From: UBA1731 sp045595285
GTDB lineage: Bacteria > Verrucomicrobiota > Kiritimatiellia > RFP12 > UBA1067
Assembly (NCBI GenBank): GCA_045595285.1
Contig: JAZOAC010000174.1
Coordinates: forward strand, 1 to 16,919
Reading direction: 5' to 3'
Length of the DNA: 16,919 nucleotides
Shown here: positions 1-6,380 of the stretch, one piece after another
Position numbering within the stretch: the first letter of the stretch is position 1
How the letters are laid out: each line of letters starts with the position of its first letter
Made by a program: the position numbers and the translations under genes
Notes under the pieces: model-generated
Told to the model about the DNA's origin: nothing
Seen by the model: the letters and a program-made list of their open reading frames with translations, nothing else
Databases searched by the model: none

Positions 1-30
1 TTCCTTCACACACAATATAATGGTACAATA

Positions 31-60
31 TTGACAGTTTAATACAGAACGCTTTAACTT
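31..60 (+). promoter_or_regulatory. Possible sigma70 promoter at left edge
   Basis: A consensus -35 TTGACA (31-36) is followed after 18 bases by TAACTT (55-60), a weak -10. A second TATAAT lies at 16-21, but its -35 would fall outside the window. Either could start a short transcript ending at the terminator at 127-149. No coding region starts here, so the call rests on motif match only. Confidence 0.3.
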
Positions 61-126
61 GCCTTGATAGTCAAGCAGGAACAAACATATATCCAAAGTC
101 GAATACGTAACCGCAAGTTCAACCGG

Positions 127-149
127 CCTTGGATCAAGGTTTTTTTTTT
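127..149 (+). terminator. Intrinsic terminator, plus strand
   Basis: CCTTG (127-131), loop GAT, and CAAGG (135-139) form a 5-bp stem followed directly by ten T (140-149). This is a textbook Rho-independent terminator for rightward transcription. No gene in the window feeds it, so it ends either a transcript entering from the left or a short RNA starting near position 67. Confidence 0.7.
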
Positions 150-217
150 ACATCAAATCCTGTTTCTGAATTCAAAAAACAAACCTTGTCGACAATTTAC
201 CCAACTTATAAAACTCT

Positions 218-309
218 GTGCCTCACGGCCCCTTGCGGCCCTTCGGGTTCGCTTCGCTCAGGCAGCCCGACGACTTCGTCGCGGGCGCATCTCGCCTCTG
301 CGTTAAAAA
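218..309. repeat. Cluster of mini-hairpins, candidate dispersed intergenic repeat
   Basis: Consecutive tiny palindromes with three- or four-base loops: GCC-TCAC-GGC (220-229), CC-TTGC-GG (231-238), CCC-TTC-GGG (239-247), GC-TTC-GC (251-257), and a 9-bp stem GCCCG(a)CGAC-TTC-GTCGCGGGC (265-286). Read on the minus strand, the loops are GAA or GNRA type and one unit is GCGAAGC, known as an unusually stable DNA mini-hairpin. The block ends in CCTCTGCGTTAAAAA (295-309), whose exact reverse complement occurs at 16809-16823. It lies downstream of the minus-strand transporter gene and could act as a 3' end structure. No protein is supported here. Confidence 0.5.
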
Positions 310-325
310 CAAAAATTTCCCAAAA

Positions 326-331
326 ATTATA
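326..331 (-). promoter_or_regulatory. Isolated minus-strand TATAAT box
   Basis: The plus-strand bases ATTATA give a perfect TATAAT on the minus strand, positioned to transcribe the hairpin cluster leftwards. No convincing -35 is visible. It lies just past the end of the BASS gene, so it may be chance in AT-rich sequence. Confidence 0.2.
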
Positions 332-364
332 GAATCGACTTGCTGTAACTTTCAGAACTTGTGG

Positions 365-1381
365 TCAGTTCCAGACACAACGCTTTATTGTTTTTCGGCT
401 ACGGCTCCAGAATCCGGCCAGGACCGACCCCGAAAAGTTCATCCAGATTGAGAACACATTTGCGGGCAACGCCGCGACCGCACTGTTCAGAACGCCTACC
501 GAAAGCGCGGCGGCCATACCTCCATTCTGCATCCCGACCTCGATTGCGACGGTTCTTGCCTCGGCCTCGCCAAGCGCAACGAAACGTCCGGCAAAGCGCG
601 TAAACCAATATCCGCTGAGGTACCCGATCGTATTGTGCGCAATCGCCGCCACCACGATCAACACCCCCGCCGAAGCGAACGTATCCCGGCTCGGCGCGGT
701 CAACGCAAGTATCGTAAAGCATATGCCGCACATCGAAACCATCGACAGTATCCGATCAAGCAGCGCCTTATGGGCGTCAAACTGCCGCTTGAGCAGGCCA
801 TGCACAATGCCACCCGCCGCGATGGGAATGATGACGACCTTCAGTATCTCCACCATCATCTTTACGACATCTATCGCGACAAACTGCCCTGCCAGCACCT
901 GCATCAAAAAGGGAGTCGCAAACGGGGAAATAAGCGTTGAGCAGCATGTCATCGTCACCGAAAGCGCGACATCCGCCTTGGCAAGATAAGCTATCACATT
1001 GGAGGCGGTGCCGCCGGCGACAGATCCGATAAGGACGCAACCGGCTGCCAGTTCACCGGAAAACCCCAACCCCTTTGCAAGAAGAAACCCGACCGCCGGC
1101 ATCACAAGAAACTGCAGGAACACCCCTATCCCCACCGCCCACGGACGCTTTGCGACTCGCATGAAATCGGAGAGGGAAAGTGTGGTTCCCATCCCGAACA
1201 TGATAATCTGAATGGCGGGCACGACAAGCGTCGTCAGTTTGACGCCGCCCCATTCGGTAAACGAGTCCGGGAACGTGAACGCTACCGCCGCACAGCCGAG
1301 AGTGGCCATGCCGAACGCCTGCCGTCTGACAAAACTCAAAGAATATCTTCGCCAGGCGTTCTCACTTCTCGGTTTCTTCAT
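365..1381 (-). CDS. Bile acid:sodium symporter family (BASS) transporter
   Basis: Inner-membrane transporter of the BASS/ArsB-like fold (bile acid:sodium symporter and pantothenate/keto-acid relatives). The 338-residue product is hydrophobic almost throughout. The family landmarks are present: GGTASNV in the first half, matching a discontinuous-helix segment, and EVGMQNGGMA near the C-terminus, which holds the conserved Glu, Gln and Asn of the sodium site. The ATG at 1381 is preferred because it lies 7 bases after the stop of the upstream DUF2147 gene (translational coupling) and gives MKKPRSEN. A longer ORF to 1450 would overlap that gene by about 60 bases. The transported organic anion cannot be told from sequence. 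Confidence 0.88.
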   Translation of the reverse strand: MKKPRSENAWRRYSLSFVRRQAFGMATLGCAAVAFTFPDSFTEWGGVKLTTLVVPAIQIIMFGMGTTLSLSDFMRVAKRPWAVGIGVFLQFLVMPAVGFLLAKGLGFSGELAAGCVLIGSVAGGTASNVIAYLAKADVALSVTMTCCSTLISPFATPFLMQVLAGQFVAIDVVKMMVEILKVVIIPIAAGGIVHGLLKRQFDAHKALLDRILSMVSMCGICFTILALTAPSRDTFASAGVLIVVAAIAHNTIGYLSGYWFTRFAGRFVALGEAEARTVAIEVGMQNGGMAAALSVGVLNSAVAALPANVFSIWMNFSGSVLAGFWSRSRKTIKRCVWN

Positions 1382-1388
1382 AGAGCGT

Positions 1389-1841
1389 TCATCTAACCGG
1401 AACCTTGGGAATCGGCGACTTTGCCTCATTCGGCAGATCAGGGGCCGCATATGGCACCCATGTTTGGTTGCGCCCCAAAAAGGCTATTTTGCCGCGCACT
1501 ATCAGATTTTCATCCTTGCGCCACATTTCACATGAATAGACACGACCCTTTTTAGAGTCTAGGATCTTGCCGCCGTCCAAGGTCTCACCATCCTTTTTCA
1601 TGTCCCATATTATGTCAAGTCCGCAGATTTTCGGACTGTCCGGCAGCTTGGCCACCGCATCCTTGTTCTTGAAAAGCTTTACGATGCGTCCATAGTACTT
1701 CCCCTCATGAACGTAGATCCGGACAACACTCTTCTTCTCTTTAGTCTCGTCGTCAACCGTCGTCCAGAATCCGACAAATTGATCCGCCATCACAGCCATG
1801 GACATGCAGACAACGGCAAATAATGTGCTTATGATTTTCAT
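1389..1841 (-). CDS. DUF2147 secreted protein
   Basis: A 150-residue exported protein. A signal peptide (about residues 1-19, MKIISTLFAVVCMSMAVMA) is followed by QFVGFWTTVDDETKEKKSVV, the typical opening of DUF2147, where a GxW motif leads into a beta-rich lipocalin-like domain (IYVHEGKYYGRIVKL; LDIIWDMKKDGETLDGGKIL). The family's function is unknown; these are usually periplasmic proteins. It is the first gene of a two-gene minus-strand unit with the BASS transporter, the gap being 7 bases. The -10 box lies so close to the ATG that the mRNA is predicted to be leaderless (see promoter entry). No Shine-Dalgarno sequence is seen. Confidence 0.88.
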   Translation of the reverse strand: MKIISTLFAVVCMSMAVMADQFVGFWTTVDDETKEKKSVVRIYVHEGKYYGRIVKLFKNKDAVAKLPDSPKICGLDIIWDMKKDGETLDGGKILDSKKGRVYSCEMWRKDENLIVRGKIAFLGRNQTWVPYAAPDLPNEAKSPIPKVPVR

Positions 1842-1848
1842 GGGCCCG

Positions 1849-1857
1849 ATTATATCA
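1849..1857 (-). promoter_or_regulatory. Extended -10 promoter giving a leaderless mRNA
   Basis: The minus strand reads TGATATAAT, an extended -10 (TGn plus a perfect TATAAT, box 1854-1849). The -35 position is weak, as is usual for extended -10 promoters. Transcription should begin 6-7 bases downstream, at about 1842-1841, which is the A of the DUF2147 start codon. Confidence 0.6.
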
Positions 1858-1930
1858 CATTTACACTGTTAGCACCATTTCTGCCATGTCCTCGTATTTG
1901 AAATTCACGCGACAATGCGGGCACGCGAAA

Positions 1931-1958
1931 TTGACAACAAAAAAAAAAAAGATATAAT
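1931..1958 (+). promoter_or_regulatory. Perfect-consensus sigma70 promoter with A-tract spacer
   Basis: TTGACA (1931-1936) and TATAAT (1953-1958) are both exact consensus hexamers separated by 16 bases, 12 of which are a run of A (1939-1950). The transcript would start near 1965 and run through the intron remnant and the small ORF towards the FGE-fold gene at 2403. It is the closest match to consensus in the window. Confidence 0.7.
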
Positions 1959-1974
1959 TCAAAGCAAATTTCAA

Positions 1975-2068
1975 AAAAGGGAAGAAAGGACGAAAGCTGT
2001 GATAAAGCGAGATGCGATCAATGGAAAGCCGTATGCGGGAAATCCGCATGTACGGTTTGACGAGGAGG
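1975..2068 (+). mobile_element. Group II intron 3' remnant (domain V)
   Basis: Positions 2026-2058 fold as group II intron domain V. The lower stem AAGCCGTA pairs with TACGGTTT, including the AGC triad and a G-U pair. A two-base bulge (TG) sits on the 3' side, and the upper stem TGCGG/CCGCA closes a GAAA-containing loop. The flanking bases (GATGCGATCAATGG before; TTTGACGAGGAGG after) also resemble the intron context around domain V. No intron-encoded reverse transcriptase and no 5' GUGYG end are visible upstream, and a clear branch-point domain VI is not evident. It is therefore a truncated, inactive remnant. The outer boundaries are approximate. Confidence 0.65.
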
Positions 2069-2071
2069 AAG

Positions 2072-2364
2072 ATGCACTTTACGCACAAACTCCATTGGGG
2101 AAGAGGTGTTTTCGCTGCTTCATAGGCGTCGTAATTTCTTTGGCGGCGCTTTCACCGCTTCATGCGGACGTGCCGCCCGCAACGACGGTCGGCGCTAACT
2201 ACGACCGCGTCCTCGCGCTCATCGAGACTCGTCCCGCTGATGCCAGCGACTGCGTCCCCAACAACCCCGGTGGATGGATCGAGACCCGTCCGTGTGACGA
2301 CAACACGGATCTTGCTTCCGTTGACACACTCAAGACTATCGGCTTCACGCTCATCGTACGATAG
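2072..2364 (+). pseudogene. Small secreted protein ORF, frame-disrupted
   Basis: An AGGAGG (2063-2068) lies just before ATG 2072, but that frame (MHFTHKLHWGRGVFAAS) stops at about 2125. The overlapping frame, open to TAG 2364, carries what looks like the rest of a signal peptide (FIGVVISLAALSPLHA) followed by DVPPATTVGANYDRVLAL and a segment with two related motifs, LIETRP and WIETRP. Joining the frames near 2120 would make an ordinary exported protein of about 97 residues, so I read this as a frameshifted gene. The alternative is a start in the second frame at a TTG (2095) without a ribosome site. No family is recognised. It lies 38 bases before the FGE-fold gene, in the same direction. Confidence 0.4.
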
Positions 2365-2402
2365 TACAATCAACAAAAACAGTCATCAAAGGAGAGTAAC
2401 AA

Positions 2403-3746
2403 ATGAAAGAGAAAGCAATCTTGACGATGCTCTTTGCGACCGCAATTTTTCCGGCGGTTGCGGAGGAGTATCTTGAAAATCCCATTGCCGTGACGATGAC
2501 ATCCGTGCGGCAGGAATCGCGGACACAGGATATCGTGGTGAACTATACGCTCGCGAACCATCCCGGCATCGTGCGCATGGACGTGCTTACAAATGGCGTC
2601 TCGATCGGTGCGCAGCACCTCGCCACATTCACGGGTGACTATAGCGTGACCGAGGTCGACATAGTGCAACCCGGTGAGCGCACCTTCCGCTGGCGCGCCC
2701 GTAAGGACTGGCGCGGGAATCTGGTCTCCAACGCCACCATCCGCCTGAGCGCTTACTACACTAACCGTATCGACCAGATACCGGGCGTGTACATGCGGGT
2801 GGATCTTGATGGCGGCCAGTCGGCCGTCAGCTATCCGGTCGTCTACACCCTCGCCGGACCGTCCACAGACGACGCCGGGCATGCCAACGACACCGCTGAC
2901 ATGGATCGCTACCTCTGGCTGCGGCGCGTTGGCTCTATCGGTCCCATCTCCTACACGCAGGGGATAGGATCTACGACTATCGGCTCACTGATCGACAACA
3001 AGAACGTGCCGGAGGTGGAGGTGGTGCGCAGTGTAACCCTCAGCGAGGGTTTCTTCGCCGGCGTATTCCCCGTCACGCAGGCCCAGTACGTTCGCGTGAT
3101 TGCGAAGAACAACTCGAACCAGATGGGCGACGACTATTCGCCTGTCAACTACGTCAGCTACGAGGACGTGCGCGGCTCGGTGGCGGTTGATGGTGTCGAC
3201 TGGCCCAGTACGGGGCACGAGAAGGTCGGGGCGAACTCGTTCCTGCACGCGCTCCGTTCGCGCACTAAGCTTGCGTTCGATCTGCCGACGGAGGCACAGT
3301 GGGAGTTCCTTTGCCGCGCAGGGACGGACTCTGACTTCAACGACGGATCGAACTTGAGCCCCACAAACTACTACATCGGCACGACGCTCGTCACGAACAC
3401 GACGTACGACGAGCATTTGTCCGAGCTCGGCTGGTTTGGCAACAACACGTCCGTGGGTAGAGGCAACGCGGTGATGACGCAGAAGGTCGGACAGAAGAAT
3501 CCGAACGCCTGGGGCCTCTACGACTGCCACGGCAACGTGTGGGAGTGGTGTCTCGACTGGAGCGCAGACCTCTCCACTTCAGCTGTCGTCGATCCCAAAG
3601 GCGCGTCGTCGGGCTCGAAACGTGTCCGCCGCGGCGGCAGCTGGAACTCCGTAGCGCATTACTGCCGTTCAGCGCGGCGTGGAACAGAACCGCCGTCGGC
3701 CCGTAACAGTGGTATCGGGTTCCGCCTCGTCTGCGCCTTTGAGTGA
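2403..3746 (+). CDS. Secreted FGE/SUMF1-fold protein, probably not a true FGE
   Basis: A 447-residue exported protein. Signal peptide about 1-20, a beta-sandwich (fibronectin/Ig-like) region about 25-130, then a formylglycine-generating-enzyme (FGE-sulfatase/SUMF1) domain about 185-447. Domain landmarks are FFAGVFPVTQAQYVRV, FDLPTEAQWEFLCRAG, NAWGLYDCHGNVWEWCLDW, and the C-terminal RRGGSWNS...CRSARRG...GIGFRLV. True FGE uses two Cys five residues apart in the GGSY/W segment. Here the first aligns with Ser and only the second is Cys (AHYCRS), so sulfatase activation is unlikely and a binding or structural role is more probable. The start has AAAGGAG (2388-2394) eight bases upstream. A terminator follows at 3765-3792. 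Confidence 0.88.
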   Translation: MKEKAILTMLFATAIFPAVAEEYLENPIAVTMTSVRQESRTQDIVVNYTLANHPGIVRMDVLTNGVSIGAQHLATFTGDYSVTEVDIVQPGERTFRWRARKDWRGNLVSNATIRLSAYYTNRIDQIPGVYMRVDLDGGQSAVSYPVVYTLAGPSTDDAGHANDTADMDRYLWLRRVGSIGPISYTQGIGSTTIGSLIDNKNVPEVEVVRSVTLSEGFFAGVFPVTQAQYVRVIAKNNSNQMGDDYSPVNYVSYEDVRGSVAVDGVDWPSTGHEKVGANSFLHALRSRTKLAFDLPTEAQWEFLCRAGTDSDFNDGSNLSPTNYYIGTTLVTNTTYDEHLSELGWFGNNTSVGRGNAVMTQKVGQKNPNAWGLYDCHGNVWEWCLDWSADLSTSAVVDPKGASSGSKRVRRGGSWNSVAHYCRSARRGTEPPSARNSGIGFRLVCAFE

Positions 3747-3764
3747 CGCCGGCTTGAATCTTCG

Positions 3765-3792
3765 GGGAAGCGACATTATGCCGCTTCCCTTT
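3765..3792 (+). terminator. Stem-loop terminator after the FGE-fold gene
   Basis: GGGAAGCG (3765-3772) and CGCTTCCC (3782-3789) form a perfect 8-bp stem with a 9-base loop, followed by a short TTTGT. It starts 18 bases after the stop codon. The T-run is short, so termination may be partial. Confidence 0.6.
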
Positions 3793-3815
3793 GTGGATGC
3801 TTATGAATTGAATAT

Positions 3816-5087
3816 ATGATGAAGGCAATTTTGTTCTGTTTGGTGTTCGGCAGTGTTGCGTTGTCGGCAATTGCCTCAGGCGCGGTCGTTAAAATTGAAG
3901 GTGCTCATGGCTCATGGTGTCTTATGCGCAACGGTAAGCCATATTTTATCAATGGAGGCGGCGGCAGAGGGTCGAAATCGCTCTTAAAGGAGATTGGCGG
4001 AAATTCGTTCCGGACATGGGGAGACCGAAATGCTCAGCGCGATCTTGACGAGGCGGCGAAATACGGCCATACGGTGATGCTTGGATTCTGGTTGGGGCAT
4101 TCCAAGCATGGTTTCAGTTATCTTGACAAGAAAGCGCTCGAGCGTACCGAACAGAAGGTGCTTTCAACAGTTGCACAAATAAAAGACCATCCGGCGCTTC
4201 TCTGCTATGCGCTTGGAAATGAAATGGAGCTCGGTCAGAAGCATCCGAAGGAGATGTGGGAGTTTGTCAATTCGCTTGCGGAGAAAGTGAAGGCTCTTGA
4301 TCCTAATCATCCGGTCGGAACGGTAGTTGCGGATATGGGGAAAGATAAGGCGGACTCTATCAACAAGTATGCGCCCGAACTCCAATATATCGGTCTTAAT
4401 TCCTACGGAGGCGCGCTTTCGGTAGGTAGACGCTGGCGGGAATTTGGCGGAAAGATCCCCTATATCCTTACTGAGTATGGGCCGAAGGGTGCGGGGGAAT
4501 GTGGAAGGGCGTCAAATGGACTCCCGTTGGAATGGACTTCAACTCGCAAGGCGGATTGGTATCGTGAGGTTTATGAGAAGACGATTCTTGCCGAGAAGGA
4601 CAAATGGTGTTTAGGGGGGTATGTTTTTGCATGGGGGTATAAAAACGAGATTTCGCCGACATGGTTTGGCACAATGCTTCCCGATGGAACGAAACTTGAA
4701 GTCGTGGCAACGCTGGCAAAATTCTGGGGCGGCAGAATCGCGAATCGTTGTCCGCGCATTTCAGAGATGAAGGTGTCTAAAGACGCCGTTGAAGAAGATG
4801 AATTCATTGAAGCTTCAATTGGCGCGAAAGATCCTGATGGTGACAAGATTAAATGGCATTGGACATTGATGGACGAGGCCTCGTTTTACGGGGAGGCAGG
4901 GTTAGGGCTTGCTATGACTCAAGGTATGGATGAGGCGATTGTCGTCGGGCAAGGATCAGACAAGGTGAAGGTTAAACTTCCCGGCGGTGGCAAGTACCGT
5001 CTTTATGCGTATTGCTTTGACGGCAGGGGCAACGCCGCGTACGCCAACTGGCCGCTTGTTGGCAAGGGGAAGAAGGCAAAAAAGTAA
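3816..5087 (+). CDS. Secreted glycoside hydrolase-like TIM-barrel protein (clan GH-A type)
   Basis: A 423-residue exported protein with a signal peptide over about residues 1-21. The body looks like a GH-A (beta/alpha)8 glycosidase related to the GH2 catalytic domain and beta-1,3-glucanase-type barrels: GGNSFRTWG, ALGNEMEL (Glu136, expected acid/base on strand 4) and YILTEYGPKGAGE (Glu220, expected nucleophile on strand 7), then GGYVFAWGY. A C-terminal Ig/PKD-like segment (DPDGDKIKWHWTL) runs from about 315 to 415 and ends in a lysine-rich tail. The substrate cannot be inferred. No clear Shine-Dalgarno precedes the ATG; Met2 (3819) is an equally possible start. Codon use is more AT-rich than in the FGE-fold gene upstream. 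Confidence 0.75.
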   Translation: MMKAILFCLVFGSVALSAIASGAVVKIEGAHGSWCLMRNGKPYFINGGGGRGSKSLLKEIGGNSFRTWGDRNAQRDLDEAAKYGHTVMLGFWLGHSKHGFSYLDKKALERTEQKVLSTVAQIKDHPALLCYALGNEMELGQKHPKEMWEFVNSLAEKVKALDPNHPVGTVVADMGKDKADSINKYAPELQYIGLNSYGGALSVGRRWREFGGKIPYILTEYGPKGAGECGRASNGLPLEWTSTRKADWYREVYEKTILAEKDKWCLGGYVFAWGYKNEISPTWFGTMLPDGTKLEVVATLAKFWGGRIANRCPRISEMKVSKDAVEEDEFIEASIGAKDPDGDKIKWHWTLMDEASFYGEAGLGLAMTQGMDEAIVVGQGSDKVKVKLPGGGKYRLYAYCFDGRGNAAYANWPLVGKGKKAKK

Positions 5088-5101
5088 GTTGTTTCCACGA
5101 C

Positions 5102-5131
5102 TATGCCGTATCAGGCGGAATATTTTTTTTT
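5102..5131 (+). terminator. Probable intrinsic terminator after the glycosidase gene
   Basis: TAT-g-CCG (5102-5108) pairs with CGG-a-ATA (5116-5122), with one internal mismatch and a 7-base loop. Nine T follow at 5123-5131. The stem is weak but the T-run and the position, 15 bases after the stop, fit a terminator. Confidence 0.5.
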
Positions 5132-5295
5132 GTCTTGAAAAGAGTTTGAATGGTTGTTTATGTTTGCCAATTTTGAAATCAATAGCTGTTTTCAGTTGCT
5201 CCCTCCCCTGTCGCTTTATGTAGCTACCGCTAAGATGTAAAAAAGCTTGGTAGCGCGGAGTTTTCGTTTTTGATATTATAAGCGGCACAAGTCAT

Positions 5296-5357
5296 GGCAT
5301 TATGATCGAAATGCGAGCATGAACATCAATAATGCCAGAAAAAATACGGCATTGATT
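5296..5357. promoter_or_regulatory. Three copies of a GGCATT(ATNGAT) motif upstream of the rubredoxin operon
   Basis: GGCATTATGAT (5296-5306, plus), its near reverse complement ATCAATAATGCC (5325-5336, minus orientation) and GGCATTGATT (5348-5357, plus) lie within 62 bases. The second and third copies also form an inverted repeat, AATGCC-11-GGCATT (5331-5353). The layout suggests an operator for a regulator of the downstream oxidative-stress genes. No named regulator is recognised, and it does not match the classic PerR box. Confidence 0.4.
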
Positions 5358-5396
5358 TCACATGCCGGAGCGGACATTTAAGAGAAAATCAAAATT

Positions 5397-5410
5397 GCCG
5401 GTAATCCGGC
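5397..5410 (+). promoter_or_regulatory. 5' UTR hairpin abutting the rubredoxin ribosome site
   Basis: GCCGG-TAAT-CCGGC is a perfect 5-bp stem with a 4-base loop. It is followed immediately by AGGAAAGG, the ribosome site of the rubredoxin gene. It could stabilise the mRNA 5' region or modulate ribosome access. The rest of 5132-5425 holds no gene that I can support. Confidence 0.4.
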
Positions 5411-5425
5411 AGGAAAGGTAAAGCC

Positions 5426-5563
5426 ATGAAGAAATACGTATGCAAAATCTGCGGGTATGTCTATGATCCCGCTAACAACAATAATGTGGCGTTTGAAGAT
5501 CTGCCCGATGATTGGACTTGCCCGCTTTGCGGCGTAGGCAAGGATCAGTTCGAGGAAATGTGA
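5426..5563 (+). CDS. Rubredoxin, short 45-residue type
   Basis: Electron carrier with one Fe(SCys)4 centre, in the cytoplasm; the usual donor to rubrerythrin or related oxygen/peroxide reductases in anaerobes. The 45 residues carry both iron-binding pairs, C6-K-I-C9-G and C32-P-L-C35-G, with the typical aromatic residues (Y4, Y11, Y13, W30) and the FEDLPDDW segment. Common rubredoxins have about 52-54 residues. This one lacks about seven residues in the loop between YDPA and FEDLP, as in the short Desulfovibrio desulfuricans-type rubredoxin. The ribosome site AGGAAAGG lies 8 bases before the ATG. It is followed after 26 bases by the rubrerythrin gene, with which it forms an operon. Confidence 0.95.
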   Translation: MKKYVCKICGYVYDPANNNNVAFEDLPDDWTCPLCGVGKDQFEEM

Positions 5564-5589
5564 TCAAAGACCGAGAAAGGATTTTTGTC

Positions 5590-6123
5590 ATGGAACTCAA
5601 GGGAAGCAAGACCGAGAAGAATCTCTGGCAGGCGTTCGCCGGCGAATCTCAGGCGCGCAACAAATATGATTATTTCGCTTCCAAGGCGAAGAAAGAGGGC
5701 TATGAACAGATTGCGGCCATCTTTCAGGAAACGGCGTTGAACGAAAAGGAGCACGCCAAACTCTGGTTTAAGGCACTTGATGGAATCGGTGACACCAAGG
5801 CAAACCTGCTTGCCGCGGCGGCGGGTGAGCACGAGGAATGGACCGAGATGTACAAGCGCATGTCCGAAGAGGCTAAGGAGGAGGGGTTTGAAGAACTTTC
5901 GATCCTTTTCGCCAAGGTCGCGGAAGTCGAAGCCCATCATGAAGCGCGTTACCGCAAGCTCGTTGACAACATCGAAAAGGGCGAAGTGTGGGTGCGCGTA
6001 GGAAAGAACCGTTGGCAATGCCGCAATTGCGGCGCAATCGTTGAGGGAGAGGCCGCTCCGGAAAAATGTCCGGTGTGCGCACATCCCAAGGCGTATTTCC
6101 AGCTGGAAGCCGATAACTACTGA
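5590..6123 (+). CDS. rbr: Rubrerythrin
   Basis: Non-haem diiron peroxidase that reduces hydrogen peroxide in the cytoplasm of anaerobes, fed by rubredoxin. The 177-residue product has the ferritin-like four-helix domain (about 1-140) with the iron ligands in AGESQARNKY, NEKEH, GEHEEW and EAHHEARY, followed by a rubredoxin-like domain with CRNCG and CPVC pairs (about 145-177). The ATG at 5590 gives the family N-terminus MELKGSKTEKNL and has AAAGGA upstream. The in-frame ATG at 5512 lies inside the rubredoxin gene and is rejected. The family and the co-transcribed rubredoxin make the role firm. Confidence 0.96.
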   Translation: MELKGSKTEKNLWQAFAGESQARNKYDYFASKAKKEGYEQIAAIFQETALNEKEHAKLWFKALDGIGDTKANLLAAAAGEHEEWTEMYKRMSEEAKEEGFEELSILFAKVAEVEAHHEARYRKLVDNIEKGEVWVRVGKNRWQCRNCGAIVEGEAAPEKCPVCAHPKAYFQLEADNY

Positions 6124-6160
6124 AGCGGAAAGTCAGGTCCGACCTGAATTTCGGTGTTTT

Positions 6161-6196
6161 GCAGGGATGCCGCCGTGGTTATGGCGGCATCTCTGC
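6161..6196. repeat. 14-bp perfect-length hairpin downstream of rbr
   Basis: GCAGGGATGCCGCC (6161-6174) pairs with GGCGGCATCTCTGC (6183-6196) over 14 positions with a single G-U pair and an 8-base loop (GTGGTTAT). It begins 38 bases after the rbr stop. It lacks a T-run on either side, so it is more likely a 3' stabilising or Rho-type structure, or a dispersed palindrome, than an intrinsic terminator. The remainder of 6124-6380 shows only a possible extended -10, TGGTAAAAT (6324-6332). Confidence 0.5.
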
Positions 6197-6380
6197 TGTC
6201 TACAGGTCCGTTGGTCCGTGAGCATACGGATCATTCGGTCGGGGCTGAATGCGGGAAAGTTTCAACCCCTCGTATTTGGAATCTCTGGAAAGTCTGTGCC
6301 GCAGGACGGGATTAGGTACTTTGTGGTAAAATACGCTTATTATATTATCATGAAGGTCGACCTATGGAAGATTAAGCAGC

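Noticed and set aside
1382..1450. Longer N-terminus for the BASS transporter starting at 1450
   Set aside because: It overlaps the DUF2147 gene by about 60 bases. The start at 1381 fits coupling and the family N-terminus.
1861..2088. Minus-strand 75-codon ORF ending in a zinc-ribbon-like CPHC segment
   Set aside because: It reads through the 12-base A tract and the promoter, has no ribosome site and only one cysteine pair. It may be chance or a tiny remnant of a zinc-ribbon gene.
2985..3530. 181-codon antisense ORF inside the FGE-fold gene
   Set aside because: Arg/Val-rich shadow frame in GC-rich coding DNA, without a family match or signals.
5512..5589. Longer rubrerythrin start inside the rubredoxin gene
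   Set aside because: The first 26 residues are rubredoxin coding sequence out of frame, and the ATG at 5590 has a ribosome site.
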